Positions 11,834 through 23,048 of a DNA stretch of 64,000 nt are shown in pieces. Under the pieces are notes generated by a model that had not been told where the DNA came from, made no database searches, and saw nothing but the letters and a program-made list of their open reading frames with translations. Source of the DNA: Athripsodes cinereus (Eukaryota; Arthropoda; Insecta; Trichoptera; Leptoceridae); the NCBI GenBank assembly GCA_947579605.1, contig OX388314.1, positions 24,252,000 through 24,315,999 on the forward strand, read 5' to 3'. Within the stretch, counting starts at the first letter, position 1, and each line of letters opens with the position of its first letter. The position numbers were made by a program, and so were the translations under genes.

Positions 11834-12857
11834 GAAATAATTTATTAATTACTAACCTTTATGTACAACAGAAATTTAAATTTTGATTGTTATAAAATTA
11901 TGCTTTTATGTGTTCTGAATAGAAATTATTGTTTGTTTTCCACTGATAAAATTTTCTTTTATAAATCGTAAACACAACGTAGAAAAGGGTCCTTTACGTA
12001 AATTTTCTTTTCTCTAGATGTATCATGTGCCAAAATATCTTTGAAGAAACGGAAATTGTTGAATTTAGCGACCGAAACTTTTGACGGGTTTTTCGTTAAA
12101 CGTCTAAAATAATTTTAATTACGGTGATGTGTGAACTGATATGGGTAAACTAGCGAGTATATATTATTATGTACGTATGACATCTTTACATACGACGAAT
12201 ATTATTACTCTTGGATTTTACAAGTAGGTAGGTGATATGAAAGTATTTTGTATTATAAAATTTTAATCGGAATATTATAAAGACGTAATTGTGAAAAGAA
12301 ATTTATAAATTTGCGTAGATTGGATAAACTCGATTCTTTTAGTTTAATTACTTCCAACTCAGAGGATAAATACGTATTTATTCTCTCGTCGAAATAAATA
12401 AAATATATTTTATTTATTTCCTGTCAATGTGGTCTCGACGAAGCTTTCTTTTCCTCTTGAGGGGAGGGACCACGACACTATGTATGTTAGACGCGATTCT
12501 GTTTCGAAGACTAGTAAATTACCAACATTATTTTACGAATTTATTAATAAAAATACTGCTTAGTTTTACACTGATAATTATATAAGTCGAGCGCTTTTGT
12601 CAAGATATCTTGACATTATCAAGTGAACTGAGTATGAAATATAAATCAAAATAAAAACAATAACAAAATATGTGGAAAGACAAGGGGTAAGGAAATGTAA
12701 AACAAAGGGTAGCAAGAGGAGTTAAGACGGTAAGTGGTAGATTTTACCAACAGAGAAATAAAAAGTATTTGAATATTTGGGGAGCAATTGTATTAGTAAA
12801 ATAAATGTATTGTGTTATTGTTCGATTATTGTAAAATGATATTGTGTTTAATAAACT

Positions 12858-12885
12858 GTTATTATTATTATTATTATTATTATTT
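12858..12885 (+). repeat. (ATT)n microsatellite
   Basis: A run of about nine ATT units. It may be the tail of an eroded LINE, since several LINE families here end this way, but no LINE body is visible. Confidence 0.8.
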
Positions 12886-14335
12886 ATAATGTTTCCCAAA
12901 TGCTCATATATTTTCAGTGTTTCCAAAGCAAATAATTTTCTATAACGCCTATCTGAATGTAGCATTAATTTTTGATACATTCAGAAAGAATAATTTTTTT
13001 CTTATTCATCATTTTTAAAATACTTTTATTGCATAGCGTGTGAATCTTACTCGTAAAAATAACAGATAAAAAATAATCAAGTATCTTTTTATATTTAAAA
13101 AAGGCATTTGTGAGATCGTTTTTGGATATGCACCATAAGAATCTAAGAGTAAATATTTATTAGAATCAAAAGTATGAAAAGTTATACAAAAATGTGAATT
13201 TTTTTAAGTCACCTATGAATAAAGCACTAATCGTAAAATATCTTTATTGCTAAAATATATTATATTGTGGCAAATATTTTCATGGAACTTGTCACCATTT
13301 TAGGTAATTATTGCTGCTGCATAATTTACACTCTTCTGTCATAATAATTTTTGACAGGTGTGTGTGAGATATTGCTCTATGATCCGTGATCACAGTGATT
13401 AAATCTTAGGCTAAAATATAATTATTATAACTAAATACCTATACTATAATGACTAAATTGTTTAAATTAGTATATTTATATCACATTTTATGAGTCGCAA
13501 TAACAGCACTTCATCGGAAGAGGCAAAGTATCACGAATTCGCAAGAACTTATCAATCTTTCAACAGATATTTAAAATGTTAGGTCCTGTGACGGAATTAC
13601 TCCGCCCAGTTTCAGCGGAGATCCAATAAGAAAAAATAATTATGTGAGTATTTTCTGCATTTGTGTCATTATATTGTTGTCTATTATTTTATTAAAACAT
13701 GAGTTAGACAAAAATGTATTTGGGATATTAATTTTGTACTTTCAAATAATATTATTATTTCGTCAATATTGTCATGAGAAAATGTTAATTCATACAAATT
13801 TGGAATTAAATAATGTGAAAGTATTAAAGACTTCAAAATAATAATGTGTGGTCTTCCCCACGAATTTTCAATTATCACAAAGAGTTTGAGAAACTGGCTA
13901 GTAGGTACTTATTGCATATTGTAATATTTTTATTTTCTTGCAAATTAATTTAAAATTCTTAATAAATTTGACTAAAAACAACATGATTGTGATTTGTGAC
14001 GAATACAAATTTTTAACTAAGTAGGTACATATATATATTATTATCTATAGAAATATTTTATTTACAAATATCAAAAAGTTACAAATTAATGGAAGTGCTA
14101 TTATAAAACCATTTCTTTAGAAATATTATATAACTAATATTAATAACTAAATTGTATGCTAGTGTTGTTAATCACCAGGGCTTGATTTAGTTATTTAGCT
14201 GTTCTGGGCAAAAAATAATATTTGCCGCCCTTTACAACGACACCTTGTAAGTCATGAGCATGTTATTCCAATTTCTCCAATTTGGCATTGGACATCAATT
14301 TTTCAGATGAGAATCTTTTTTCTAGTTCTCCAGCA

Positions 14336-14528
14336 GGGCTACTCTTGACAAAATCTAAATACGATTTTAATCTAGTCTTGATCTTAATCATACGAAGCGC
14401 GAAGGGACTATGGTAAAAAAATACCGCGTTACCGCTACCACAAGATTCACTTATTTTTGACTAATAGTCACTTCACGCGTCGTATGATTAAGATTAAGAT
14501 AGTATTTAGATTTTATCAAGAGAAACGC
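14336..14528. mobile_element. TIR element of the ACTCTTGAC family, copy 2
   Basis: The 193-bp element begins gggctactcttgacaaaatc and ends with the inverted form (tatcaagagaaacgc). Its subterminal sequence shares cttaatcatacgacgcg with the copy at 5734. It is uninterrupted and so gives the approximate full length of the family. Confidence 0.7.
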
Positions 14529-14582
14529 TACAGATTCTGAAGTTTGATGATTTCCTTAACATTAATATTAAATAAGTATATA

Positions 14583-14690
14583 CACTTCCCTTTCACGACA
14601 CAAGCTTTTAGCTTTCTGTGAAAGATGTATAAGGTTGTATTTGGGTTTACAACAAAAACCCAGATACATCTTTAATAAAAAAAAATATCA
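14583..14690 (+). mobile_element. tRNA-derived SINE, 5'-truncated copy
   Basis: Only the body (cctttcacgacacaagcttt through aaaacccagatacatc) and an A-rich tail are present. The polymerase III head with A and B boxes is missing. Confidence 0.8.
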
Positions 14691-14735
14691 GTTATTTTAG
14701 AAGGATTAACTATGTAACAGTTACGAGACATTTTG

Positions 14736-14866
14736 AATGTTTTTTAAATATTCTACAATGCACATCCGTATTATCTCGCTCGTCAATGGTAAAGGTTTAC
14801 CGAAATCGATCGCGATTTTAAAAAATCAAGTAACGGATGTGCATTGTAGAATATTTAAAAAACATT
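14736..14866. mobile_element. Foldback MITE with 34-bp inverted ends
   Basis: The ends, aatgttttttaaatattcta... and its inverted copy, run perfectly through tacaatgcacatccgt for about 34 bp. The 60-bp centre contains gtttaccgaaatcgatcgcg. A diverged relative of the centre and right end lies at 41465. Superfamily unknown. Confidence 0.8.
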
Positions 14867-15519
14867 AAAAAAAAAAAATATTTTTAAGTAACGATAAAAT
14901 TTGTGCAGAATATACTGAACGAAAATGGAAAGGAATGTAAAGTGAGCAATATTTATTTTTTATATAATTAAAGTAAATATCTTTCAAAGTGCAATATTAT
15001 TTTTGTATTATTCTAATTAAATTTTTCGTATATTTCCACTATTATTCAACGGAATATTTTTATAAATATATTTATTTTATTCTTTACTTTACATTGTTTG
15101 TAACAGCAACATCAATTATTAAAAAGTGTTCAGTTATTTCAAACGCACATAGGGCGAGATAATCGCTAGGTTGTGATATTTTCCAATTAACCAAGTAATA
15201 TTTAATTATAATTATAATAACTACCTATAATATTATTAATATACTTATTGAGAACATTTAACACAACCTAAGTTACTCAACGAATAGGAAGAAAGTTTCA
15301 ATATAATTTTAAATAAAATATGTTTTTGAGTTGTAAAATTTAGTTCCATAAAATGAAATTTGAAAAAAAGTGCTAGGATTATAACTTTGCCACTTTCTTA
15401 TAGGTGGATAAAGAAATCATAATCATAACAAATAAATTTAATTACCCAGCTCCTTACGCCAACAACATTAATTTTTCATAATCGTGAATTTTTCTATTCA
15501 TTTATACCAAGTCGTTTAG

Positions 15520-15745
15520 CGTCCGGCAAAGAATAGATTTCTCATTATTTTACGTAAGTTTTCGAGTGTCCTGTAAAAGGCAGGTGTTCGAAAAAATAAA
15601 GACATTTTACATCTCAAATTCAGCGAGGAGGCTTGCCACCCATCCTGAATGTCATTTTTGTTGGCACAGAGAAGATGACTTGCACGTTTATTGCATGTAG
15701 CTGGTCTGTTGGCTACCCCAGTTGTGGGATATGTCATTATGTTGC
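15520..15745 (-). repeat. R1 interspersed repeat, near full-length
   Basis: Reverse-strand landmarks in order: ggcaaagaatagatttc, gagtgtcctgtaaaaggcag, ttcagcgaggaggcttgcca, cacccatcctgaatgtc, ttgcatgtagctggtctg and ggctaccccagttgtggga. The 109-codon frame over it is a by-product of the repeat. Confidence 0.8.
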
Positions 15746-15794
15746 AGTAGTAGTTGTAGTATAGATGCCATCGCCTACCGGTGCCATTGAGAGA

Positions 15795-15895
15795 TAGTAA
15801 GATTGTCACCAGTTTCAGAAGCAAATTAAAAACTGAAATTTTCACTGGCGCCCTTGAGACGGTCTAGGGACTGTTAAACGGCGTCAAAAATAAAA
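15795..15895 (+). repeat. L2-like LINE 3' tail fragment
   Basis: The sequence cagaagcaaattaaaaactg, then ggcgcccttgagacggtc and gactgttaaacggcgtcaaa, matches the C-terminus and 3' end of the L2-like fragment at 59.0-59.5 kb. Confidence 0.65.
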
Positions 15896-15917
15896 TCATC
15901 CGAAATCATCATCATCA

Positions 15918-16285
15918 TGATTACGGCATTTCCCATAAGTGAAATATCCATTTTTTTTTTTTTTTTTTAAAGGGTTGCACCCTCCCTCACCCATGAATGT
16001 TACAGGAATGGCAGTTCCTATGTCATCCATACTCTTCAAGCAAATTCTTTCTAAAAAAAAAAAAAAAAAAAAGTGAAATATCCAGCTGACCTACTGCAAG
16101 CAATAAAAATGGAGTTTGTCTTCACTGTGCCAATAAAAATTAAGACATTCGGAATGAGTGACATACCTCATCACTGAATTGAAGATATCATATTGTGATG
16201 TTTTACGACTAAGTGCCTTTTACAGGACACTAGTAAACTTACAGAAAAGAGTGGGGGACCAATTCTTTGCCGGGAACGTGACATT
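15918..16285 (+). repeat. R1 interspersed repeat split by an R3 insertion
   Basis: R1 starts at ttacggcatttcccataagtg, is interrupted at 15951-16070, and resumes at gaaatatccagctgacctac, running through cattcggaatgag and ttttacaggacactagtaaa to agtggggg. The insertion is flanked by a 14-base duplication of R1 sequence. Confidence 0.75.
15951..16070 (-). mobile_element. R3 retroposed insert with poly-T and poly-A ends
   Basis: The insert runs from a T homopolymer of about 18 to an A homopolymer of about 19 and is flanked on both sides by aagtgaaatatcca (15937-15950 and 16071-16084). A 14-base duplication with a homopolymer tail indicates LINE-type retroposition. The 80-base core (gagtatggatgacataggaa on the minus strand, ending gggtgcaaccctt) recurs at about 80 percent identity by eye at 61990-62080. 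Which homopolymer is the true 3' tail is ambiguous. Confidence 0.7.
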
Positions 16286-16589
16286 TTTTTTTAAAGTTTT
16301 TTGATAATCATAATTAGCAATGCTGTGTATAGAGAAATAAGGATTATTTCTTTAATTCCACGAACAGCATTATTTATTGTAAAAAAGCATAATATTATAT
16401 TTGTTTGTGTTTTAGCATGACCCTCGTTCTAAAAAATTTGACGTGCCGTGTCTAAGAATATTAGAATTTCGAGTTGTTGCCTTATGGAACTGAGCGAAGG
16501 AGAATTGTGCACTTTCTAATGCATAACGAATCAAACATTCATAATATAATATTAGTATATAAAATATATACAAATGAAAATACATATTT

Positions 16590-16670
16590 CCTGCTGAGAT
16601 CGCCTTGGCCAAAAGGTGTTATGATCTCAGTGCAGGATGAAATTTTAAAAATAATAATAAATAAACAAAA
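16590..16670 (+). repeat. Small repeat with ctgctgagatcgcc start
   Basis: The block ctgctgagatcgccttggcc, through gatctcagtgcagg, is matched on the minus strand at 63040-63095. An AATAATAATAAATAA tail follows, suggesting a LINE or SINE 3' end of unknown family. Confidence 0.5.
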
Positions 16671-16805
16671 CAAACATGATATATATAAAGTACCTTAAAT
16701 TGATGTATGAATTGTATAAAGGTCGGTTCTAATAATCTTTCTAAATATTACCGTCACAAAAATCCTATATATAAGTATTATACTATTCATTTTAACTGCT
16801 AGTAA

Positions 16806-17345
16806 TGGGGTGTTCACATTTGGCGAATATCGCCAGGCGAATTTCAAAATATAACGTCAGGCGAAATAACAAAATTCGCCGTACGCCCATTGATCGTCAC
16901 ACCTGTTCACACAGTCCACCGATTTAGAAACGATCTATCAGATGCGCTTTGATTTTGACACTGTTTTTAAAATGGCGGACGTCGAGATGGAGATCGCGAA
17001 GTGTTTATTTTTAGTCGAAAATGTTATAGTAGAGGTTATAAGGCGCCTTTTAATTAAGGAAACAAACGCCACAAACCAACAAAAAAGATAACAGCTGTCA
17101 CGAAGCGGGAAACATTATAAAATTTATAGGTTATAAAGCTTTTACCATAGATACGAACGCCGCGCACATCTGCGCATGCGCAAATCGTTCAATCGGCCGA
17201 GAAAGTTGGAAGGTGGTCAACTCGAGACGATATCGTTTCTACTGGTTTTTATCGTTTCAGACTAGCTGTCATTTTGTTCACACGGTTCAAATGGCTGGCG
17301 ATATTTTGGTGCCCTGGCGATATTCGCCAAAGTGAGAACACCACA
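16806..17345. mobile_element. PIF/Harbinger-like non-autonomous element
   Basis: The ends tggggtgttcacatttggcg and, inverted, tgtggtgttctcactttggc extend through gaatatcgccagg, about 31 bp of near-perfect inversion. The flanks are TAA on both sides (16803-16805 and 17346-17348), the typical 3-bp duplication of PIF/Harbinger elements. At 540 bp it is too short for a transposase, but it retains a short open frame at 16972. The 12-bp palindrome tgcgcatgcgca lies at about 17172. It is GC-richer than its surroundings. Confidence 0.75.
16972..17091 (+). pseudogene. Possible N-terminal remnant of a Harbinger ORF
   Basis: A 39-codon frame starts MADVEMEIAKCLFL inside the Harbinger-like element, shortly after its left end, and stops at taa. 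Its composition (acidic start, hydrophobic helix, then RRLL) resembles the beginning of element-encoded proteins and it sits where a transposase or accessory-ORF start is expected. Assignment is by position, not recognised homology. Confidence 0.35.
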
Positions 17346-17348
17346 TAA

Positions 17349-18546
17349 TGGATAGATAGATTATTAGAATCGACCGTTAATCTACACATTCAAATTTATT
17401 AACAAGTCTAGTAAACACTAAATAACTTCTAAATGTATGAAGGCCTAACGTTTTTTTTTAATTTCTTTTAGAGGCAACATTCAAAACAGTCCAACAGATA
17501 TTATTGTTCCCAACTAATTGTTCCAAACAATTTATTCAGTGTTCGAGAATTAAATGTAGCACATAATTTATGTTGTTTTTAAAAAGATTTTTGAATAAAT
17601 AAATAAAAAATAGAACATTTTATTCGTTGTAAACTAGAACATTCTAGTTTCAAAACGTTTAATATTTAGAAAACTATAGCTTAAAATATGTTTATATCTT
17701 TCTTAGAAATCCGAATATTTGAATCTCAATTAAGAAAACGCGAGCACCCAAGTAAAAAAAAAGTAAATTTATAGAATCGTTGAAATTAATATTGAAACAA
17801 AAAACGAATATATTTTGGTGAGGTTATAAAATATTACACAAATCACTCATTACGGGTGAATTGCCAGTGAAAAAAATTAGTGGACAATAGGTTCGTAGAA
17901 TACCTATAAGAAGAAGTCCAAAAATGAATCAGTAAAAAATATTGAATTTTAAGAAATACAAGAACAATTAAATAGGTAATTGATTCCATATTAATGTAAA
18001 AAATGGAATTCATCAATGCAAAAAATAGTTGTGGGTATTTTTGAAATGTCTGGCTTTTCGATAATGTTTCGTCCACATATTACGTACCTCCTTAGTTGAC
18101 AGCTTTGTTAAACCATGTGATAATTGGTCAAAGACCTTGTAAATATTGACTAGAAATTCAAAGAAAAAAATGTAATGCGGCCAGTCAAATCGTGGAGCCA
18201 TAACAATTTCATATCAATAAAGAAATTGATTCAGTGTCGCAAGATTCATGCATGCATGATAATACTAGCTATTTACACCTACGCAACCTATGCAACTACG
18301 AACGTAATTAATGTCGCAAGATTAGTGTGATACCACTAATTACCGGGTCTAAATGTCGTTTTAGTCCTAAACAAACATTGGTTCAAAAAGGTGACAATTA
18401 TACTTCTGCATGAGAAATCATTACATCTTAATATTACGGAGTGAAACAACAAACTTTTACTGTCATATTGATAATTTTGGAATATGTTTTTTTGAGAAAG
18501 TTAGTCTACAGCTGGATTACTAGTCTATACTACAAAGGTCTTTGTA
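17349..18546. other. Intergenic AT-rich DNA, nothing recognised
   Basis: Overlapping minus-strand frames of 62 and 77 codons at 17843-18201 have no family features and are judged spurious. The words gtcgcaagatt (18236 and 18313) recur, but no defined element is visible. Confidence 0.5.
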
Positions 18547-18767
18547 ATTGATATAATGAAAACAAAATTGGTTTTTGGTTTTACTATGATTTATTTGTTA
18601 AATAAGTTACCAGGTTTCGACCTATGAGGTCATTGTCAAACCCAGTTTGACAATGACCCAGTTTGACAATGAGTTTGACAATGACCTCATAGGTCGAAAC
18701 CTGGTAACTTATTTAACAAATAAATCATAGTAAAATCTAAAAACAATTTTGTTTTCATTATATCAAT
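18547..18767. repeat. Long hairpin with 95-bp arms, Penelope-like motif
   Basis: The arms 18547-18641 and 18673-18767 are near-perfect inverted copies. The 31-base centre holds two more copies of the gtttgacaatga word. The arm sequence atgacctcataggtcgaaac followed by ctggtaac is of the kind found at the ends of arthropod Penelope-like retroelements, which are known for inverted and tandem arrangements. I see no reverse transcriptase or GIY-YIG domain, so only the repeat structure is certain. Confidence 0.75.
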
Positions 18768-19209
18768 ACTCGTATAATGGAGTTTTACAAAATCAACGTC
18801 GACTCAATCAATGTCTTTGTAATTGGTTGAGAATAATTGTTTTAGTTTTACTATATTATATGTTATTATTGCATATTATCTCCATGACCGTGAATGTGGT
18901 AAACTAAGTGAGTTACATATTTATTCCATCCAAGGCCATACTAGAACATAATATCTATGTGTGTGTGATATTGTATTAGTCAAGTTCACACGTTTACGTG
19001 ACGTAGGTGCATAGGTATTTTGTCACGAATTAGGTGCCTCGTTTGACATTCATATAGGTAACTAATGAGTTATTGTGATCTATGTAATAATTAGAAATGA
19101 TTTCGTGTTCACCAATATGTCAAAATAATAATTTACAGCTATGATTTTCTGTCAAGATGTTAATTATTATTATTGATTGAAAATATGGAGTTGAAACCTT
19201 TTCTTGGAA

Positions 19210-19443
19210 TCATGGGTGCGCCCAGGATATAATCTAAGGGAGAGGGGGTGGAAGAAGCTTTCATATACCTAATGGTAAAGGAATTTGAAAAGTTTCACTT
19301 AGTCCTCCTCATTATTTTGTCTGACTTTTGTGGGCAACTTCCCAATTCGATTCCAATTTTCCATACTTAATCCATACATTAATACTGTTTTCGAAGTTCT
19401 AGGGGACGAAGGGAACAGCAGCACCCTCTGGGTATGCTCATTC
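19210..19443. mobile_element. Degenerate hAT-like element
   Basis: The left end catgggtgcgcccagg and right end ctgggtatgctcat are imperfect inverted copies related to the GGGCATAGCCAGG element at 1026. No coding and no clear duplication. Confidence 0.4.
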
Positions 19444-19692
19444 TTTGAATACCTGTCTATTTTGGATAGACACTAAATTAGCGTAAGTACATCCAAAAAA
19501 ATTTGAAGTGTTTCAATTATAAATTTCAATTCTGTAAGTAATTAAGTAGATATTATTTGTCAACATAAAAATACGTTTATCCAATAAAAAGAAGTAAATT
19601 ACGTAATAAAAAATACGATTGCCGTATTTGTTTATCACACAAAAACAAGTCTTCAACGTTATTATCATGTATCACAAATCTGCAATAATTGA

Positions 19693-20860
19693 TTAATTTC
19701 TTCTCATCAAATTATTAAACAAAGCTCGTTTGAGTGTTTTTGTTGGAGCAGGAGCGCTCGGATCGGCACATTTTCTCAAAAGTACAGATAATGGAGTGGG
19801 CGCCCTGCGGGACACCAAAAGTCCCGGTACTACTATACGACCTCTAATCAACCATCCTAAGTATACTCTCTCGCACACAGCTTGTAAGTTATCTCTATTA
19901 CCTTTCTCTCCAGGATAACATGCACTCCCTTTTTGCCTAATACCATTCAAATCAAGATACCTTAACTTACCTCCTGAAGATCCAAAGTTTGTTAAATCAA
20001 TATCACATATTCTTAAATTAGCTTTGTCGAATTTTTCAATAAGCTCTAATATTAAAACAGCAACACGACATCTTCTGTTCCATTCCGCCTCGTTTTCTTC
20101 CAGTGAGAATAAAGCTGATGGTCCTTTCAGTGGCTCGGCATATTCAACAGCGAACATCGTTCCACAGTTTCCAACTTTCTTTGGAAATATTCCTGCATCT
20201 GAGTATACCATGGTCATAAGGTATTCGTTGTCTTGAAGCAACGTCCAGACATTATCCATTTCTGCTGCTCTACGGGATAAATCATTATCGTCGATATGAG
20301 TATCCTCATCTTTTGGTAAGCCTCCAAGTTCTGCTGCCTTCTTATTGGATATGGTGACGTTCAGTTTCAAAAGAACTAACTCTTTTATCATATTCCTAAA
20401 GTCTTCTTTGGATGGATAATGTCTTTGGTTCTTTTCGTCGATCCAATAGAGGGCATCTGGATCGACAACTGTGTTTTTCTTTGGGGATTTGAATAAGAGT
20501 TTCCTATTGTTCCAGTGAGCTATGAATGATGTGTCAGTATGCTGGGACGTGGGCTGGCAGGTTATGGTATGGACCTCGTCCAGGACACAGAGAGGAGGGC
20601 AGAGGTTGCCCACTGCTTCACCCGACATGTGACCTGAACACTGGAAGATAAAGGTAAGCTTGGATGAAAAATATCACATAATTATAATTGATAATTAAAT
20701 TAATTGAAGTTATGTGACTTACCACATTATTGATTTCCGTCCATACTTTGGAGTTGGCACATAGAAGACTCCACCGCAGTATCATTGTAGCGCAACCAAC
20801 AAGACCAAGGATTGCCGCGGCGCCCCATACCAGACGCTTTCCCGATCGACTCAGGCGCAT
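19693..20860 (-). CDS. FAM69/DIPK1-like divergent protein kinase, two coding exons
   Basis: The predicted 361-residue protein is encoded by 20723-20860 (46 codons) and 19693-20640 (315 codons plus stop), joined in phase 0 across an 82-bp GT-AG intron (AATGTG|GTAAGT ... TCTTCCAG|TGTTCA). It starts MRLSRSGKRL, with a transmembrane signal anchor at about residues 10-28, so a type II ER or Golgi membrane protein with a lumenal domain is expected. The second exon opens CSGHMSGEAVGNLCPPLC, matching the N-terminal cysteine motif of FAM69. Kinase-like landmarks follow: FKSPKK (about 96), a hinge-like GTMFAVEYAEP (about 206), CDIDLTNFG (258-266) for the catalytic loop and YLDLNG (274-279) for the metal-binding site. 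FAM69 proteins are usually about 430 residues, so this is short. Substrate and activity are unknown. No clear polyadenylation signal was found downstream. Confidence 0.8.
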
Positions 20861-22118
20861 TGTCCTAAAAACAGATACATACAAATTTACTTTACTGATA
20901 TAATATTGCATGCCTAAATACACTTATGCATCGACTCAATATTTAATGTTACTCTGTGTTATATAAACGTATGTGTGTATAGTTTGGTAGGCTAACTACT
21001 CAATTGTGTTATACAGGTGCGCCTATAAAGGGGGAATTTAATTGATTATATTTTTGTGTATATGTATTACTATAATTTATATTATATGTCTGTTGGTACA
21101 CTTTGATGTAAATAAATAATAACATTAAAAAGTAAATCTTTCAAAGGTCAGCTGTCATCCAATACCATGCGCTACAATAAATTAAAAATATATAGGTAGG
21201 CACCTAACATTCTGGTCATCTTAATATGCTTACATGCATACAGTCTGGCTCGCTCACTCATTCATCACACTAGCACAACACAAAGTTATTACATAATTAC
21301 AAAATTAAGGAAGATTAGAGAGAGGGATGATTACTGTATATCCGTTGATTACCTAAGCTTCTTATATGAATTTTTTTCGAATGTTGTATTGTCGAATGTC
21401 TTCTTATATGCATTTAGATGTAATCCGAATAATGTCAACGTCAGTCAGTGTATTATTGTAAAATGATGTATTTTATTTAGAGGTCTTCGCAGATAGAATA
21501 ACAGTTATTATGTTGTTTATATATATATATATGGACAATTTGTAAAGCGCCGTTTACTCATAACATGACCTCAAGGGCGCCGTTTATCGTATCCATCACC
21601 CGAAACTTCCAGCAAAATGGTGTGTCTTCAGTCCTCTTTTAAAACTCTCTCCATTCACCTCCTCTCGCAGACACAAAGGCAGCTTGTATACATTTATATA
21701 AGATCTTATTTATATAAGATCACTTATATTTTCAATTAGTTCCTACTTCATATTATATTTAAATGTTGTACCTATTGTAAACTTCACAGAACTCGTTTCC
21801 AATGAATTATGGTTGGCTAAATTTTCCCCTAATTTTACGAAATGTTATAGTTAAATATATTGCGCTTTTATTAAATATCAAGTAAACACGCACGTAATAA
21901 CTATGAACTGGTAATAAGTAATAGTTATAAAGTACCTACCTACTTATTCAAATATAAGTTTTCTCATATCAGATAAAATTAAGCTTTATTGATCTTTAGC
22001 CAAACACGCTATATATTTCTTATATTGCATAATAAGATTTAAAATATTATAATTATATCTATACAAACGTAGAATAACAAAAAATCTACTGTAGGTTATT
22101 TCCATCCTATATCTATAC
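20861..22118. other. Presumed first intron of the FAM69-like gene
   Basis: Immediately upstream of the ATG the minus strand reads TATCTGTTTTTAG|GACAATG, a good splice acceptor (AG at 20865-20866), so an upstream noncoding exon is likely. The stretch contains an L2 tail (21535) and an (AT)n run near 21520, but no coding exon. Confidence 0.45.
21535..21690 (-). repeat. L2-like LINE 3' tail fragment
   Basis: On the minus strand the sequence reads gagagagttttaaaagagga, then aaacggcgcccttgagg, then aaacggcgctttacaaattg, matching the L2-like C-terminus and 3' end found in four plus-strand copies. Confidence 0.6.
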
Positions 22119-22325
22119 CAGTGGTTCCCAAAGTTGACTGGGCTCCGACCCATCTAGGAAAAATATCCAATCTTGGGACCCGCCTTTTAGCTTTTTACTC
22201 CAAACATTGCTCCAACAACATTTTTTTATTCATGTCTTATACGGTGGCGAATCGTCCATTAGGGCCCACTCAATATTCGCTCACGACCCACTGGTGGGTC
22301 GCGACCCATAGTTTGGGAAATATTG
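22119..22325. mobile_element. hAT-type MITE (CAGTGGTTCCCAAA ends)
   Basis: The left end cagtggttcccaaag is inverted on the right as ctttgggaaatattg-like sequence (tagtttgggaaatattg). A perfect 8-bp duplication, atctatac, flanks it (22111-22118 and 22326-22333). It is 207 bp and non-coding, with a subterminal palindrome gggtcgcgaccc. It has inserted at the very start of an R1 copy. Confidence 0.85.
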
Positions 22326-22329
22326 ATCT

Positions 22330-22425
22330 ATACCATTACGATATCTTCCACAAGTGGGGTAGCCATTGGACTAACTATATTATATAACAAGCATGCAAGA
22401 CACGATGAAGACTGTATGTAGCTCA
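22330..22425 (+). repeat. R1 interspersed repeat, 5' half
   Basis: The sequence taccattacgatatcttcca, caagtggggtagcc and aagcatgcaagac is R1; it loses similarity after gtatgtagctc. Confidence 0.7.
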
Positions 22426-22924
22426 TTTGCCGGATATCCTGTTATTTTATTTATTAACACATTAAACGGAGAAAAGCCTTTTTTACAATGACTCATATTA
22501 TACGAATAATACATGCAAACAATTTCCAATGAATTAATTTTAGAAGTTGAAAGATTATGGAGTAAGAAGTTTGAACTTATCTAATGCATTCTTAGAAAAG
22601 AAAATATTGACATTTTTAAGTTTAAGTTACTATGAACTTAGTGAACTAAAGCTTTAATAATAATAAAAAAAACTAAATAATTTAACAAAAGCACTTATTG
22701 AAAACTTAATTATGATTTTACGTCTTAAAATTTAATGTGCACTCAAGTGCAAGAGGTAAAAAAATTACAATTATCATGCTTGCAAACATGTCCAATTATC
22801 TGCATTGCATCTCTTAGGCAGGTAGGCAGAGAGAAAGCACCGAGAACGTTCAAATAGACAAAAACTCCAGACGATAAAATATTTTTTAAATATATATACG
22901 TATAAGATTGTTTTATCGTAAAAA

Positions 22925-23048
22925 TAGGTCCTCCACTCTTTTTCTGTAAGTTTTTGAGTGTCCTGTACGAGGCAGGATAACTTGCATGTTTTTTTACATG
23001 CAGTTGCATCACTGGCTACTCCAATTGTGTGGAATTTCGTGATGGTAT
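22925..23048 (-). repeat. R1 interspersed repeat, internally deleted
   Basis: It joins the R1 3' part (ccactctttttctgtaag, gagtgtcctgta) directly to the 5' part (ttacatgcagttgcatcac, tggctactccaattgtgtgg), so the central Aagacattcaggatgg segment is missing. Confidence 0.7.

Larger units (their letters stand above)
7605..14335. other. Repeat-poor AT-rich stretch without a recognisable gene
   Basis: Across these 6.7 kb I see none of the repeat families that crowd the rest of the window and no convincing protein-coding frame; the reading frames of 60-80 codons are AT-rich chance frames. Items of note are the TATA/initiator pair at 9250, a block of higher GC at 11206-11300 without readable function, the inverted TATA hairpin at 11803, an (ATT)n run at 12858, and two related blocks, gaacagagtcgaattcagaa (about 10949) and gaacagggtcgaactcagaa (about 11059). 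Low transposon density can mark intronic or regulatory DNA, but that is inference. Confidence 0.5.

Noticed and set aside
12744..12980. A frame with a poly-asparagine run
   Set aside because: The run is the (ATT)n microsatellite read on the minus strand.
15516..15845. A 109-codon minus-strand frame
   Set aside because: It runs through R1 and an L2 tail, both repeats, and has no protein features.
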